Assembly (NCBI GenBank): GCA_033060915.1
Contig: CM065389.1
Location: forward strand, 22,149,001 to 22,213,000
Reading direction: 5' to 3'
Origin: Euryodendron excelsum
Lineage: Eukaryota; Streptophyta; Magnoliopsida; Ericales; Pentaphylacaceae
Length of the DNA: 64,000 bases
The translations under genes were made by a program, and so were the position numbers. Under the pieces are notes generated by a model. That model saw only the letters and a list, made by a program, of their open reading frames with translations, did no database searches and was not told where the DNA came from. Shown in pieces: positions 32,449 to 44,360 of the stretch (its first letter is position 1; each line of letters starts with the position of its first letter).

Positions 32449-35400
32449 TGTCGCGCCTAGATTTTTTACACTCGAGGAATACACACATAAGCGGGAAAAA
32501 TATTGTACTCTCTCGTTAGAACTTACCCTCCTAGACGAACGAGTGTGACCAAGTTTAAATTGAAAATATATTTGAATAAAGGGCTTTTGGAAAACATTTG
32601 GAGTCGCCACCTAACTTAATTAAGGCGAGTTAGGTCACCTAAAAACTAAGCATAATCCGAAGACTACACTTCGGTTTTTTAAAACGATTTTAAAAATACT
32701 TCCTCAAGAGAGAGTTTTTAGGAAAACAGGTTGTCTAGCAACCTTTAGAAAATAATTAACCCCTTTTTGAAAATAAACTCCATTTTGGTCTTTCGAAAAC
32801 AGTGATTTAGGTTCGGAGGTTGGTTACGTGTAGGGAAGATGCACTAAGCCATCACCCTACCCCGCCCTTGCGGTACCTACATGTCTATTTACCCTAGATT
32901 CACCTATGAGAGTCTTCAACTAACAAATGTTCAATCTTATCAACTTTAGAAAAATAATGTTTAAAAGAATGATGCATGATATGTAAATGCAATAGAAAAA
33001 GGGAGTTAGAAAATAGATTTGGAAATAGATTTGAAAAGAAATTGATTTGATTTGATTTGATAAGAGATTTGAAAAGATAGATTTGAAATTGGAAAATTTT
33101 TAGAGATTGAAAATAGAGATTTAGAATTGGAAGTTTGAATAGATTATGGAATTGGAGATTTGAAAAGGTTGTGACCGCACCTATGAGGGTTGTCTACGTA
33201 TTCTTTTGGAGGAATCAGGACAGTCGTAGTTCGGACAAGAGTCCGATAGAAAATAGAAGGTATGATTGGAAGAAAGAGATTTTGATTAGAAGATTTGAAA
33301 AGATTTGATTTTGAAAAGCTTAGTTTTAGAAAACCTAGAATTAGGAAATAAAGGTTTTAGGAAGGACTTGAGATTTAGAAAGATTCAACTCAAATGTTGG
33401 ACTTGGTAGATTAGGAAAGTTGAAATTAGGAAAGTTTCATTTTAGAAAAGTTTCATTTTAGGAAAGTTTCAATTTAGGAAATATTTTGAATTAGGGAAGT
33501 TTCTGTTTAGGAAATATTTTGAATAAGAAAGTTTCTGTTTTAAGAAAGTTTGGAAATTGGAAAGTTTTGAATTTGGAATGTTTTGAAATAGGGATGTTTT
33601 GAAAGTAAGAAATTTTTGAGTTTAGAAAGTTTTAGATTTGAAAAAATTTGAAGTTTTGAATTTGCAAAGTTGAAATTTGGAAAGGGGTGAAATTAGGAAA
33701 GGGTTGAATTAGGAAAGATTTGGAAGCTTAATGTTTAAGGAAAGATTTGAAAATTTTAGGAAACCTATGGTCTAGGAAGGTATGAGATTAGGAAAGGTTT
33801 AGACTAGGAAGGATTGAGATTCCTATTTCTTAAAGCAAGGATTGGATTTTGTTTCTAAAAGAGATGTTTTGATTTTGTTTCCAAAAATAGAGGATAGGAT
33901 CTAGTTTCCTAAAGGGGAGATTGGATTTAGTTTTCTAAAGGGAAGATTGGATTTGGAAAGGAAGGTTTTAAAAACCCTAGATTTGGAAGACTATAGTTTT
34001 GATGTAGAAAAGAAGTTTTGAAAATATATATAATTTTGATGTAGAAAACAAGAGGTTTTAGAAACCTAGGTTTTGAGGCAAAAATAAGGGATTAGAAATC
34101 ATGTTTTTGGGAAGGAAAATCAGGGTTTCCTAATCGTGGGTTCTAGGATTTAACTTAGGCTCCAAGGAAAGAGTTTTTGGAAAGTGAGTTTTAGAAAAGG
34201 GAGATTTTTGGAAGGAAATCCTAGAGAGGAGTTTTTAGAAAGTGAATTTAGAAGAGAGAGTTTTTGGAAGGGGATTTTTGGAAGGAGATTGTTGGAAAGA
34301 GTTTTTAGAAAGAGATTTAGGGATAGAGTTTTCTAAGAAGGAAACCTAGGGAGTGTTTTTAGGAAAGGAATTTTGAAGAGAGTGTTTTGGAAAGGAGTTG
34401 AAAAGGAGTTTTTGAAAAATAGATTTTTGGAGGGAGTTTTTGAAAACAACTTTGGAAAGGAGATTGGAGAGAGTTTTTAGAAAGCATGTTAGAAAAGAGA
34501 TTTTTAAGAGGATATTTTTGAGAAGAGATTTTTTAGAAAGTAAATAAAATATATCACTTTCCTAAAGCGATTCTAACCATAAGTAGGTTAGAATCACTTT
34601 AAGATAGTGGTTTTGAAAACAACAATGTTTTGAAAATATGGACCATATTGGTCACTTTAAATGTAACACTTTCCTAAAGCAACCCTAGCCATGAAAAGGC
34701 TAGAATCACCCTAGGATTGTGATTTTGAAAACAAGTTTTGAAAAAGAAGATTTTGATGCAAGCTTTTGAAAACGAGTTTGAAAACAAATTTTGGAAGAAA
34801 TGCAAGATCATGATATGCACAATGCAAAGAGGGTCGTGAACATACAAGGTTAAAGGCTTCATCACATAATCAAGGGGGCCGAACCCACGTGGTATCCGAT
34901 TAGACTAAAAGAAAGCCCCCGACACGGTGACTCTCCAATAGCCTAATCCTACACATGGACTGGGAATTCCCTTATTTCAAGCATGCAAGAGGGGGGGGGG
35001 GGGGGAAGAAGATGGGGGATTAAAATAGAAGAAAACCCATGTGGGTTAGGAGAGAAGAGAGGGGGAAAGATGCGTAAACATAAACAAGAACCTACCTTAT
35101 GTCTTCTTTATTTTGCTTAGCTTTGCGCACTTTGCTTTGCTTGTCTTGCTTTAGTCTTCACTTCAGTGTTCAAGAGTTTGTCTTCAATCTTTAAAGCTTC
35201 ATAGTTGCAGCAATCCAAGTCTTTAATGGAGGCTTTGGAGGCTAGTGTATAAGTATAGGAGAGTGTGTATGAGTGTATAGGAGGCTAGGGCTTGTGCATG
35301 GAGGCTAGGGTTTAGAGAAACCTAAAGAAGCTAGGGTTTAAGGAGGCTAAGAGCTCTATATATCGAAAAGTAGGGTTTTTAGACTGAATTTGAGGACCTC

Positions 35401-37119
35401 TTTCACACTGGAGGAGGCTTTGTATTTATAGAGAGAGGATAGACATAGCGCCTGACCTTCTAGCGGCACTAGGAGTGGTGCCAGGCCAATATTTGACTTG
35501 GCACCACAACTAGTGGCACCAGCCAATTACGAAAGTTTTAAGGTCGACAACCAACATATCTTGAGAAGATTTGGGCGCCTGTACTAGTGACTACCATGCA
35601 ATTTTTAGCCTGGCTTCACTAGAAGTGACTGCGGAAGGTCAGAAAAGCATTTAAGGGACTGAGAATGACCTGGAAGGCCAAAAAAGGGCAGGAACCCTTA
35701 TAATAGGGTCCCAGAGGTATTTGACCTGAAAAAGGATAACTAGAATTGTTGGAAAGGTTAACCGGGCTATTAGGGGCAAAACGGTCAATCGGGCTGGGAA
35801 GCTGTCGGGACGGACTCGGAATGTCCGAAAAGAAGACTCAAGATTTGGAAACATTATTTAGAATGTTCCCAAAGGCTACCAGTTTCTTACCCAGAGTCGG
35901 TGTAGTCAGAAAAGGCGACCGGCCCACCAAGGGCAAAACAGTCATTTTGCACCAGGTTTACCGGAACTGACTCGGAATGATCCGGAAAGATAAAGGAAGG
36001 TTGGGAATACTATAAAAAAACATTCTTGGGAGGTTACCGGTTTGATACCCAGAGCCGATGTGGTCCCCAGGGCGTTCAGATGCCTAGGGGCAAAATGGTC
36101 ATCTTGACCGAAAAGCCTCTGAATTGGCCTATAACTGACTAGAAGGCATCTAATCATGTCGGATTGTCTCTAAGACAATCTTGGAAGGGTGGACTTACCA
36201 TTCTGAGGACTTAGGTATGTTCTTGAGAAACGTGCTGAAAAATGGCCCTAGGGACAATTTGGTCATTTTTCACCAAAGTGGGATAGCAGGCACTGGTGTT
36301 GACCTAGGTTTTGAGTGTTTCCGCCACTCTGACGGCGGTCTCGTGATGCAGGGATTTTTTGTCAATTCCCTATATCGAGCTACTTACGAGTATTTCTGCT
36401 ACTCTGACGGTTGCGATGTTTGTGAGTACTTCCACTACTCTGACAGTTCACGATCATTCCCGAGGCTACTTGATCTCGGAAAGCTGCTAAAGGGATTTAG
36501 CGCCTGAGAAGTCAACTTTCTTGGAAGGCGTGCCGAAACGGACATTTCTACATTGGCGGGCTAGCAGGCGCCAAAGGTGGACCGTTCTACCATATCAGGG
36601 ACTTGGGGTCTCATCCCGGTCGACAGATTTAAAGGGACTTACCATTCTGAAGAGACTTTCTTTGAAAAATGTGCCAGATAGGATAGACTTACCGTCTCGA
36701 GGAATCGGCTTTCTCGAAAGAGGGATTGGAATTGGAATTGAAAAAGGAATTGGAAAGGGGACTTACCGTCTTCGGAAAAACGTGCCTATTGGAATTAGAA
36801 AGGGGACTTACTGTCTTCAGAAAGACGCACCTATTTGCATTGGAAAGGGACTTACCGTCTTCGAAAAGACACGCCTATGGGAATATAGAAAGGGGACTTA
36901 CCGTTTTTAGAAAGACGTGCCTATAGGATTGGACCGAACAACGCCCACAAGGGCATTTTGGTCATTTTGCTTTTATTTGGGCCTGGTGGACCCGCGAAAC
37001 AATGAATAGACGGGATTAGACTTGGAAAGTAGATTTGACTCAGAATATGTCCACATTGACTTAAATACAAGTCTGGATGGACTGTAGACTGCCAAGCGGT
37101 CAAAAATGAGGTGCTTACA
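32449..37119 (-). mobile_element. Solo Tat LTR D (4671 bp) nested in the copia element
   Basis: Reads on the minus strand from TGTAAGCACCTC (37119) to TAGGCGCGACA (32449). AATAC (32444-32448) and AGTAC (37120-37124) fit a target duplication with one change. All U3 repeat families, the TATA box (35430-35423, minus) and the purine-rich tract are present. It interrupts the 3' region of the copia element, so it is the youngest layer of this nest. Confidence 0.8.
35423..35430 (-). promoter_or_regulatory. TATA box of solo Tat LTR D
   Basis: TATAAATA on the minus strand, with the GGCGCC-like inverted-repeat cluster at about 35450-35530 just upstream in transcription sense. Confidence 0.65.
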
Positions 37120-37837
37120 AGTACCATATAATGAATACTAAAGAGTAATATGTATTGCATATCCATTATACTTAGTAATACTCAGTAATGCATTGAGGAG
37201 TGAGTAATGCATTGAGGAGTGTTCTCTCCCCCTTTTTATCTTTTTAAGAATATTCTCTCCCCTTTTTGTCAAATCATCAAAAAGAGTAATAAATGAAGAA
37301 AATAGACAGGTACAATAGCAAAACAAATAGAATAAAATAATTTTTATGAAGAAGACAATGATCAAGGCAGTTAAAGCATTCACTCATTCAACATTCACAA
37401 ATAAAATAGCAATGATAAGACAAGGAGATCCAAAACACATCATTCATACATGAGGAAATATTGAGAAAGTTTAACAGAGAGAATCATCCACAAAATATTA
37501 CATATTGCTTAGAGAATGATATGTCATTCTATTTAAAGTAACTATTCAAAAATAGAAAATAGCAAATGCAGAGACAAAGTTCTTTATTTTCTTTTGGGAG
37601 GAGTTTGAGATAGATTGACTGGATCATCAGCAGTGTTTGAGAATTTGCTACCTGAGGTTCTTTGTCTCAGGCCATATTTGTGAGTTCCAGTTGATGGCTT
37701 GAGGGTGTTTGGTCAGAAGGATCAGAAGGGCTTGCTGGAGATGGCTGGGAAGAGGTGTGCTCCCTTCCACTAGATTCTTCTAACTCATCTGTGCTAGAAT
37801 CCTCCTTTACAAATTCTGCTGCTCAAGGGAAGAGAGG
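37120..37837 (-). other. Copia sequence between the extra ORF and the nested Tat LTR
   Basis: Non-coding, AT-rich. It contains a 20-bp tandem duplication (AGTAATGCATTGAGGAGTG at 37183-37222) and two polypurine-type blocks (37223-37236 and 37255-37266). Confidence 0.5.
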
Positions 37838-39177
37838 CTAGTATTGGTCTCCAACCAGCTTCTTCATATATTTACCAATATGCTCAGTGAAAAGAGCAAT
37901 GTCATTGGCAACATTTTCCCTTATCTTATTTCCTTCAGACACAAAGGCCTTGCTAAATTCCCTCACTTTCTTCTCAACAAAGAATAACATGGTAGCCCCA
38001 TTATCTATTTTCTTGTCTAACTTGGTGAACATCTCTTCTTGATGCCTCTTCAGATCTCTTACCATGCTCATCAAAATAAACATATCCAGAGATTGGCCAC
38101 TAGATATAATGCTCATTGGGAAGAGTTCCCTTGGAGCACTAGATGGGGCAGGTCTAGAGGGTTCACCATTCTCTGGTATAGCACTGGAAGGTTCACCTCT
38201 TTTAGTGGATTCAATTCTAAGAGAGTCATTATCAATGTGTTTCTCCTTCCTATGGGTCCAGGACTTGCTTTGTGGGTTGAAGTGATAGCCCATTCTTGAT
38301 AAAATTTTCTGATTATACTCATCAGAATTAGGATTAGGGGTTCTCTGCTTCTCACCCTTTAAATCTATGTTAAAGTGCTTAAAAACTTTAGTCAAGAGAA
38401 TCCCATAGGGTAGGCTAACTTTGGTTCTAGAGGCCTTGACAATGTAATCTATGATGAACTCTGGTAAATCAATTTTAGTGTCTATCAGCCCAAAGGAAAA
38501 ACAATTCCCTTTTAGTGATGTTGTCAAACTTGCCACCTTTACGAATGAGAATGTGATAGATAAAATGATGCACCAATCTCAATTTCAAGGGCAACTCATT
38601 AGTCATGGGTTGGAATGAATCATCAGTAATTTCCCTTCCCAATAGGGTAGACAGGACAATTTTTCTACTTATATCTTTCTTGTCTATTTGCCCACCACTA
38701 CCAATTTTCAAAATCTGGAAAATCACCCCTTTAGTGAGTGTAATGGTTGTTCCCTTCACATAGCTAATCATATTGATAACCCCCATCTTCTTTTTCTACA
38801 TGGGCATAGAATTGCCCCACAATTTCAGGGCACACATCATCCTTTAATAGGGTGATGGATTTCCAACTTAGGGCTTCTAATTTAGGTTCAAATGCAAACT
38901 TTTCTTTGTCAAAGAATGCATAATCTATCTATCTTCCATTTAAAATAACTCTAGAAGAGAAGATTTTCTCATACTTAACTCGGTTGGATTTCTTCTCAAA
39001 GTAGATGGTGTTGTCGAGAAATTCATCTTTCTCTTCCTCAATTTGCCTCCCTTTTCTCCTTTTTAATAGCCTGAAGGACTCCCCTTTAGTCTTTCGTTTC
39101 ATTCCTCTTTTGGATTTGGGAGTCGGCTCTTTTAGGGTTTTCTTCCCCTTTTTTGGTGGAGCAGATTTTGGAGCCAT
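37838..39177 (-). pseudogene. Extra ORF of the copia element in env position; putative plant transposon protein domain, frameshifted
   Basis: Starts at ATG 39177 with a basic N-terminus (APPKKGKKTLKEPTPKSKRG, likely nuclear targeting) and continues in three frames (39177-38929, 38786-38475, 38536-37838), so at least two frameshifts have occurred. Joined by similarity, the middle matches the shape of the 'putative plant transposon protein' domain known from plant repeats: LRLVHHFIYHIL, GGKFDNITKRELFFLW, then in the next frame IDLPEFIIDYIVKASRTKV and SLPYGILLTKVFKHFNIDL. The end contains a probable coiled coil (RDLKRHQEEMFTKLDKKIDN). No signal peptide or membrane segment is seen, so it is not a typical env protein. 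A TATA box lies 173 bp upstream. Function unknown. Confidence 0.6.
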
Positions 39178-39349
39178 TGAAGGGTGAAAATGGCGGTTGA
39201 AGGAAGTTAGGAAAGCTCTGGGATGATCAAATAAGGGTTATGTATGGATTGAGAGAGATTTTTTCAATGGTAGGAAGTGGAGGTGACGGTTGATCATGAG
39301 AGAGATGAGAGAAATCAAAAGTTTTGAAATGATTCGAATAAAACAGGGG

Positions 39350-39357
39350 TTTTTATA
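39350..39357 (-). promoter_or_regulatory. TATA box upstream of the copia extra ORF
   Basis: TATAAAAA within AAACTATAAAAACCCCTG on the minus strand, 173 bp before the ATG at 39177. The leader after it is CT-rich, as in many plant 5' untranslated regions, and the start context is TTCAATGGCT. It lies just downstream of a GTCGACTC array. Confidence 0.55.
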
Positions 39358-39374
39358 GTTTTAGAGTAGTTGAG

Positions 39375-39570
39375 GCTTAATGACTCGACAATTGACTTAA
39401 AAGGGTTAATTCTTTTCTGCGATGAAAGCTTTCTGAGCTCTCTATTCAAATGAGTAAACTCTTTTGGCAAGAGGAGTCGACTCTTTTCAACAGAGGACTT
39501 ATAGGGCAAATTCTAGAGTCTCAGGGTCGACTCATTGAAGGCATGAGTCAACTCTTTTCCTTCAGAAATG
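39375..39570 (-). repeat. GTCGACTC repeat array between pol and extra ORF
   Basis: Sites with the pattern AGTCGACTCTTTT or GGTCGACTC recur at about 39381, 39450, 39475, 39527 and 39546. The unit (AAATGAGTNNACTCTTTTG..GAGGAGTCGACTCTTTT) is the same as that of the LTR arrays at 30700-30990 and 45130-45440, including the second site about 20 bases on. Confidence 0.7.
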
Positions 39571-39672
39571 CAGAGATGTATTTTTAAAAGCTATAAAATA
39601 CATCAAACAAGTTTATAATCTATTTCAAAGGTGCATGTGCATTATCAAACACACATATAAACATCAAAGCAT

Positions 39673-40326
39673 TCAAGATAAAAGATTGCTCATCCCTAAT
39701 TCTCTCCTAATCATACAAAATTTATCTTCACTTAACAGTTTTGTGAAGATATCAACTAGTTGATGTTCAATACTCACAAAATCAAGTAAGATATCACCTT
39801 TTTGCACATGATCACGTATAAAATGATGTCCCATCTCAATGTGCTTTGTACGAGAGTGTTGGATAGAATTTTTGGTTAGATTGACGTCACTTGTGTTATC
39901 ACATCTAATCGAGATATGTTCAAATGTTAAACCAAAGTCCTCTAGTTGATGTTTTATCCAAAGAACTTGTGCACAACAACTTTCAGCTGCAATATACTCA
40001 GTCTTAGCTGTGTAAAGGGTAACTAAGCTTTGTTTCTTACTAAACTAAGAAACAAGTATATTTCCAAGAAATTGACAAGAGCCACTAGTGCTCTTTCTAT
40101 CAGCCTTACAATCAGCATAATCAGCATCTGAATAACCAATTAAGTTCAAAGATGTGTCTCTAGGATACCACAATCCAAGATTAAGTGTGTGTTTAAGATA
40201 TCTAAATATTCTCTTAACAATAACAACATGTGATTCCTTAGAATTAAATTGAAAGCAAGCACATAAGCATACACTAAACATAATATCGTGACTACTAGTA
40301 GTTAAGTAAAGCAATGAGCCTATCAT
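39673..40326 (-). pseudogene. Copia RNase H and end of pol
   Basis: Starts in the RT/RNase H connection (MIGSLLYLTTSSHDIMFSVC) and contains the RNase H signature GYSDADYADCKADRKSTSG (YSDAD with the first catalytic Asp). One in-frame TAG at 40045 interrupts it after LGNILVS; the same frame then continues through YIAAESCCAQVLWI and HHFIRDHVQKGDILL to a stop at 39673. It is offset from the RT frame by one frameshift. Confidence 0.75.
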
Positions 40327-41288
40327 ATTTCTATATAGCTTAGTATCTACCGAAATACCTTTCTCATCACTGTTAAGCTTTGTTAAAGTATTTTCAGTCC
40401 AAACTTCTAGAGTAGATCTTTGATGTATTTAGCTTGGTCAATGAAAATTTCTTCCTTTGATTGTTTGATTTGAAGTCCAAAGAAGTAATTGAGTTCACCC
40501 ATAATGCTCATCTCAAACTCACCCTGCATACACTTAGCAAATTCATTGTAAAGTTCTTCATTAGTTCAACCAAATATAATGTCATCAACATAAATTTGCA
40601 TAAGTAACATATCATGATCTTTAACCTTTATAAAGAGAGTTGTATCAACCTTTCCTCTCGTAAAATCATTTTCAGTTAAAAATTTGCTTAGCCTTTCATA
40701 CCAAGTTCTTGGGGCTTGCTTTAAACCATATAAGACTTTAGTAAGTTTAAAAACATGATTTGGAAATAAAGGGTTTTCAAAATCATGTGGTTGTTCAATA
40801 TACACCTCTTCAGATATAAAACCATTCAAAAATGCATGTTTCACATCCATTTGGTAAAATTTGAAATTCTTGAAACTTGAAAATACGATCAACATTCTAA
40901 TAACTTCTAATCTAGCCACAAGTGCATAAGTTTCATCAAAATCAATTCTTTCTTCTTAACTATACCCTTGAGCTATAAGTCTAACTTGGTTTCTAACTAC
41001 TATTCTAGATTCATTCATCTTGTTTCTGTACACCTATTTGGTTCCAATTACAGGATAATCTTTAGGTTTAGGACCAAGGTTCCAAACCTCATTCCTTTCA
41101 AATTGGTTTAGCTCATCTTGCATGGCCATTATCCATGATTCATCATTTTCAGTATCTTGAAAACATTTTGGTTCTATTTGTGAAAAAAAAGCAAGATGAT
41201 TACATACATTTCTAAGAGATGATCTTGTTCTTACCCCTCGTGATGGATCACCTAGTATTTGCTTTGTTGGATGGTTGTGGATAAATTT
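40327..41288 (-). pseudogene. Copia reverse transcriptase
   Basis: Segments match the copia RT (RVT_2): DESWIMAMQDELNQFERNEV, FYQMDVKHAFLNGFISEEVY, FKLTKVLYGLKQAPRTWYER and the catalytic MQIYVDDIIFG (YVDD) at about 40590-40570. The longest clean piece is 40919-40566, which stops straight after IIFG. Further stops lie at about 41030 and 40960. The protein would copy element RNA into DNA; this copy cannot. Confidence 0.8.
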
Positions 41289-41802
41289 TCATTCCTTTAG
41301 CAGTCCTTCATTCACATCTTGTTGGCTTGAAGAGTCATCTTGGTTTCCTTTCTCTTGTGGTGGAGCTTTACTTTGAGTTGGATTGATATTCAACATGTCC
41401 AAGTTCTTCTTCACATCATCTACATCATCATTCACAATATTTCTAGACAAAGAGTTTAATTCATCGAAGGTAACATGAATTGATTCTTCAACAACTAAGG
41501 TTTTCTTATTGTAAACTCTATAGGCCTTACTATGTGAGGAATATCCTAGAAAGATAGCTTCATCTGATTTTTCATCAAATTTAACAAGATTGTCCTTATT
41601 GTTATTCAACACAAAACATTTGCATCCAAAAACTCTAAAATATGAAACATTTGGTTTCTTGTTTTTCCAAAGCCCATATGGGGTTTTATTTAAAAAAATT
41701 TCTCACCAAAACTCTGTTTAACGCATAGCAAGTTGTGTTAACAGTTTTAGCCCAAAAATATTTTGGCAAATTATTTTCACAAATTATTATTCTCCCCATC
41801 TC
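41289..41802 (-). pseudogene. Copia integrase C-terminal region and linker to RT
   Basis: In a different frame from the integrase core. It contains the conserved FLGYSSHSKAYRVYNKKTLV motif (about 41560-41500), which marks the end of copia integrase, followed by a variable acidic linker (NIVNDDVDDVKKNLDMLN). It ends at a stop at 41289 before RT. Confidence 0.7.
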
Positions 41803-42480
41803 TTATAAAGTTCTATTTTTCCTCTCAACAACTCCATTTTGTTGAGGAGTTCTAGGCACTGAAAAATTGTGTTCAAAACCATTTTCATCACAATATGTTT
41901 CAAAAGTTTTGCAATCAAACTCACCACCATGGTCAGTCCTAATTGCTGTGATTGTAAATCCTTTTTCGTTTTGAACATTTTTACAAAACTTGGTGAAGAA
42001 AGCAATTATTTTATCTTTGTGAGCTAGAAAGAATGTCCATGTAAATCTTGAGTAATCATCAGCAATGACAAGAGCATATTGTTTACCGGCTAAATTTAAA
42101 GTTCTAGTTGGTCCAAATAAATCCATATGCAATAGTTGTAGTGATCTAGAAGTAGAGAGTATGTTTGTGGATTTAAAAGAAACTTTGGTTTGCTTTCCTA
42201 TTTGACATGCATCACAAGCTTTGTCTTTTTCAAAATTGAGTTTGAGAAGACCATTTACTAACTCATTTTTCAAAATTTTTAAAAGAGTGCTTATACTAAT
42301 ATGATCCAGCCTTCTATGCCACAACCAACTATTCCCTTTGTTCACAGCAGCAAGGCATTTGATTTTACAAGAAGATAATTCATTTAAATTGAAAGTGTAA
42401 AAATTGCCTTGTCTATGACCAGTTAATATGATCTTGCTATCATTTATGTTTACTAAATCACATTTAGACGATTCAAACAC
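41803..42480 (-). CDS. Copia GAG-pre-integrase and integrase core
   Basis: A 225-residue frame. Residues 50-95 are the zinc-binding pre-integrase part (LWHRRLDHI, CDACQIGKQ). The core has all three acidic residues: Asp in LHMDLFGP, Asp in IRTDHGGEF and Glu in QQNGVVERKNRTL. A stop follows immediately after RTL at 41803, and the remainder is in another frame. Upstream it is continuous in frame with the protease remnant, separated by the stop at 42505. Confidence 0.85.
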   Translation of the reverse strand: MFESSKCDLVNINDSKIILTGHRQGNFYTFNLNELSSCKIKCLAAVNKGNSWLWHRRLDHISISTLLKILKNELVNGLLKLNFEKDKACDACQIGKQTKVSFKSTNILSTSRSLQLLHMDLFGPTRTLNLAGKQYALVIADDYSRFTWTFFLAHKDKIIAFFTKFCKNVQNEKGFTITAIRTDHGGEFDCKTFETYCDENGFEHNFSVPRTPQQNGVVERKNRTL

Positions 42481-42921
42481 TACTTTGCAACCTTTGTCAC
42501 ATAATTAACTAGTGCTCAGCAAGTTGTGCTTAAGACCTTTAACAAGTAACACAATCTCAATAGAGGTTGAAATTTTTTTACCAATACTACATATACCGAA
42601 AATTGTGCCTTCGTTATTATCTCCAAAAATAACCAATCCTCCATCCTTTGGTGTGAGAGAAGTGAATTGGGTTTCATCTCTAGTCATGTCTTGAATAGCC
42701 ACTACTAAGTACCATTGATCCTTTTTGGAGTTAGCTTGAAGATAATCCTACAAAACAAGCAACTCAACATTTGACCTTTGGTACCCAAATCATCTTGGGT
42801 CCAGTGGGGTTAGTCTTCAATGTTCCTTTTGGAACCCAAGCTTTCTTGGCAACATAAGATTTTTGTATAAGGAAACATTGATTTGTAAAGTGATCTCTCT
42901 TATGACAATAAAAACATGTGA
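42481..42921 (-). pseudogene. Copia protease region with second zinc knuckle
   Basis: On the minus strand a CFYCHKRDHFTNQC knuckle (about 42915-42870) is followed by AWVPKGTLKTNP and MIWVPKV, the linker typical of SIRE gag-pol. Then comes protease sequence (TSLTPKDGGLVIFGDN, KISTSIEIVLLVKGLKHNLL). The catalytic Asp-Ser-Gly region at about 42690-42700 is disrupted: the frame reads WYLVVAIQDM there, and SSG appears only in a neighbouring frame. Protease is therefore dead. Confidence 0.7.
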
Positions 42922-44246
42922 TTATAGTTTTGAAAACCTTTTATGTTTAAAAGCATTGTAACCTATTCCAGCATTGTCAAGAGAGCAATTTCGTTTGCTA
43001 AGCATAGCATCAAGTTTTTCTCTTCCATTGACACTTTTAGAGAGAGTTTTTTCTAAATCAGTAACTCTTTCTTTCAAAACAGAGTTTTCCTCTCTCAAAA
43101 TCTCATTTTCATTTTGTAACCCTTCACTTTCTTCTGTGAGAGTGGATACCATATTCTTGAGAAGATTATTTTTTATGCCTAGCTTTTTAAATTCAACAAT
43201 AAAATCATTGAAAGCACTTTGTAATTCACTAAAAGAAAAATCAGAATTAGTTACCTTTGTTTCTTCTTCATGTGCCATAAGATATAGGTTGGCTACTTCA
43301 TGAGTTTCAGATTCATCTGAGCTTGAATCTTCACTATCACTCCATGTTGTAGCTAGAGCCCTCTTCCCTCTTTCTTTCTTTCCTTTCTTTTTCAGCTGAG
43401 GAAACTCATTTCTCATGTGTCCTGGCTTTTTGCATTCGTAGCATATAATGGTCGAATCCCTGTTATTGGATTCACCCTTTGCTTCAAACTTCCTTCCTCC
43501 TTTCCACCTTCTTTTCATGAATCTCTAGAATTTTCTTGTGATGAGAGCAAGATCTTTCTCGTCTTATTCTTCACTTCTAGATTCATTTTCAGATATGGTG
43601 GGCTTGAATGCAACAGACTTCTTTTTCTTGTCCTCTTCTTCTTGAGCATTCTGTTTTCGGTTCAGCTCATAGGTCATAAGAAAGCCAAGAAGTTCTTCAA
43701 GAGGTAGAGTGTTGAAGTCTTTAGCTTTTTGTATGGCTGTCACCTTTGCTTCCCATGTCTTTGGTATTGATCTTAGAATTTTTTTTACCTGCTCATTATT
43801 AGGATACACTTTTCTAAGAGACTTTAAACTATTAACAATGTCAGTGAATCTAGTGAACATTTTGGTTATAGACTCATCAGGTTTCATTCTAAATTCGTAA
43901 TTATGCACAAGAATGTTAATTTTGGACTCCTTGACTTGATTGGTCCCTTCATGAGTCAGTTCAAGTCTGTCCCAAATTTCTTTGGCAGATTCACAGGTAG
44001 AAAATCTATTAAACTCATTTAAGTCTAATGCACAATATAAAATGTTTATAGCTTTAGCATTAGATTGCGTAAGCTTCATGTCATTCTCATCAAATTCATT
44101 TTCAAGTTTAGGGATAACTTCTCTTTCAATGAACTTGCTGGGACTTTTAGGACTATTAACAATAATCATCCATAACTCATAGTCAACAGATTGAATATAA
44201 TTCTCATCCTATTCTTCCAATAGTTGTAGTTTGTACCATTAAACAT
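42922..44246 (-). pseudogene. Copia (SIRE-type) gag
   Basis: The N-terminus reads MFNGTNYNYWKNRM (from 44246), then shifts frame near 44195 into YELWMIIVNSPKS. The UBN2-type capsid follows (residues around AKEIWDRLELTHEGTNQVKE, PDESITKMFTRFTDIVNSL, LRSIPKTWEAKVTAIQKAK). After an in-frame stop at 43564 the same frame holds the zinc knuckle CYECKKPGHMRNEF, where the last Cys is replaced by Phe, and then a long coiled coil (ENEILREENSVLKERVTDLE). The length of about 440 residues is normal for SIRE-type gag. Confidence 0.8.
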
Positions 44247-44337
44247 AGGAGGTCTGTTGGTGGATTGACCCTCAACGAGAGAGCTTCAAAACATGGTTAC
44301 CATGGATCAACTCTAAGGATGTTAAGTCTTTAAACTA

Positions 44338-44360
44338 GAGTACTAGGTCTTATACCAATT
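44338..44360 (-). other. Primer-binding site of copia element (tRNA-iMet-like)
   Basis: Immediately after the 5' LTR the minus strand reads TTGGTATAAGACCTAGTAC, close to the initiator-Met site TGGTATCAGAGC used by most copia elements, with two changes. Confidence 0.7.

Noticed and set aside
37838..39177. Envelope gene
   Set aside because: No signal peptide, membrane segment or fusion motif; the domain shape fits a plant transposon protein instead.
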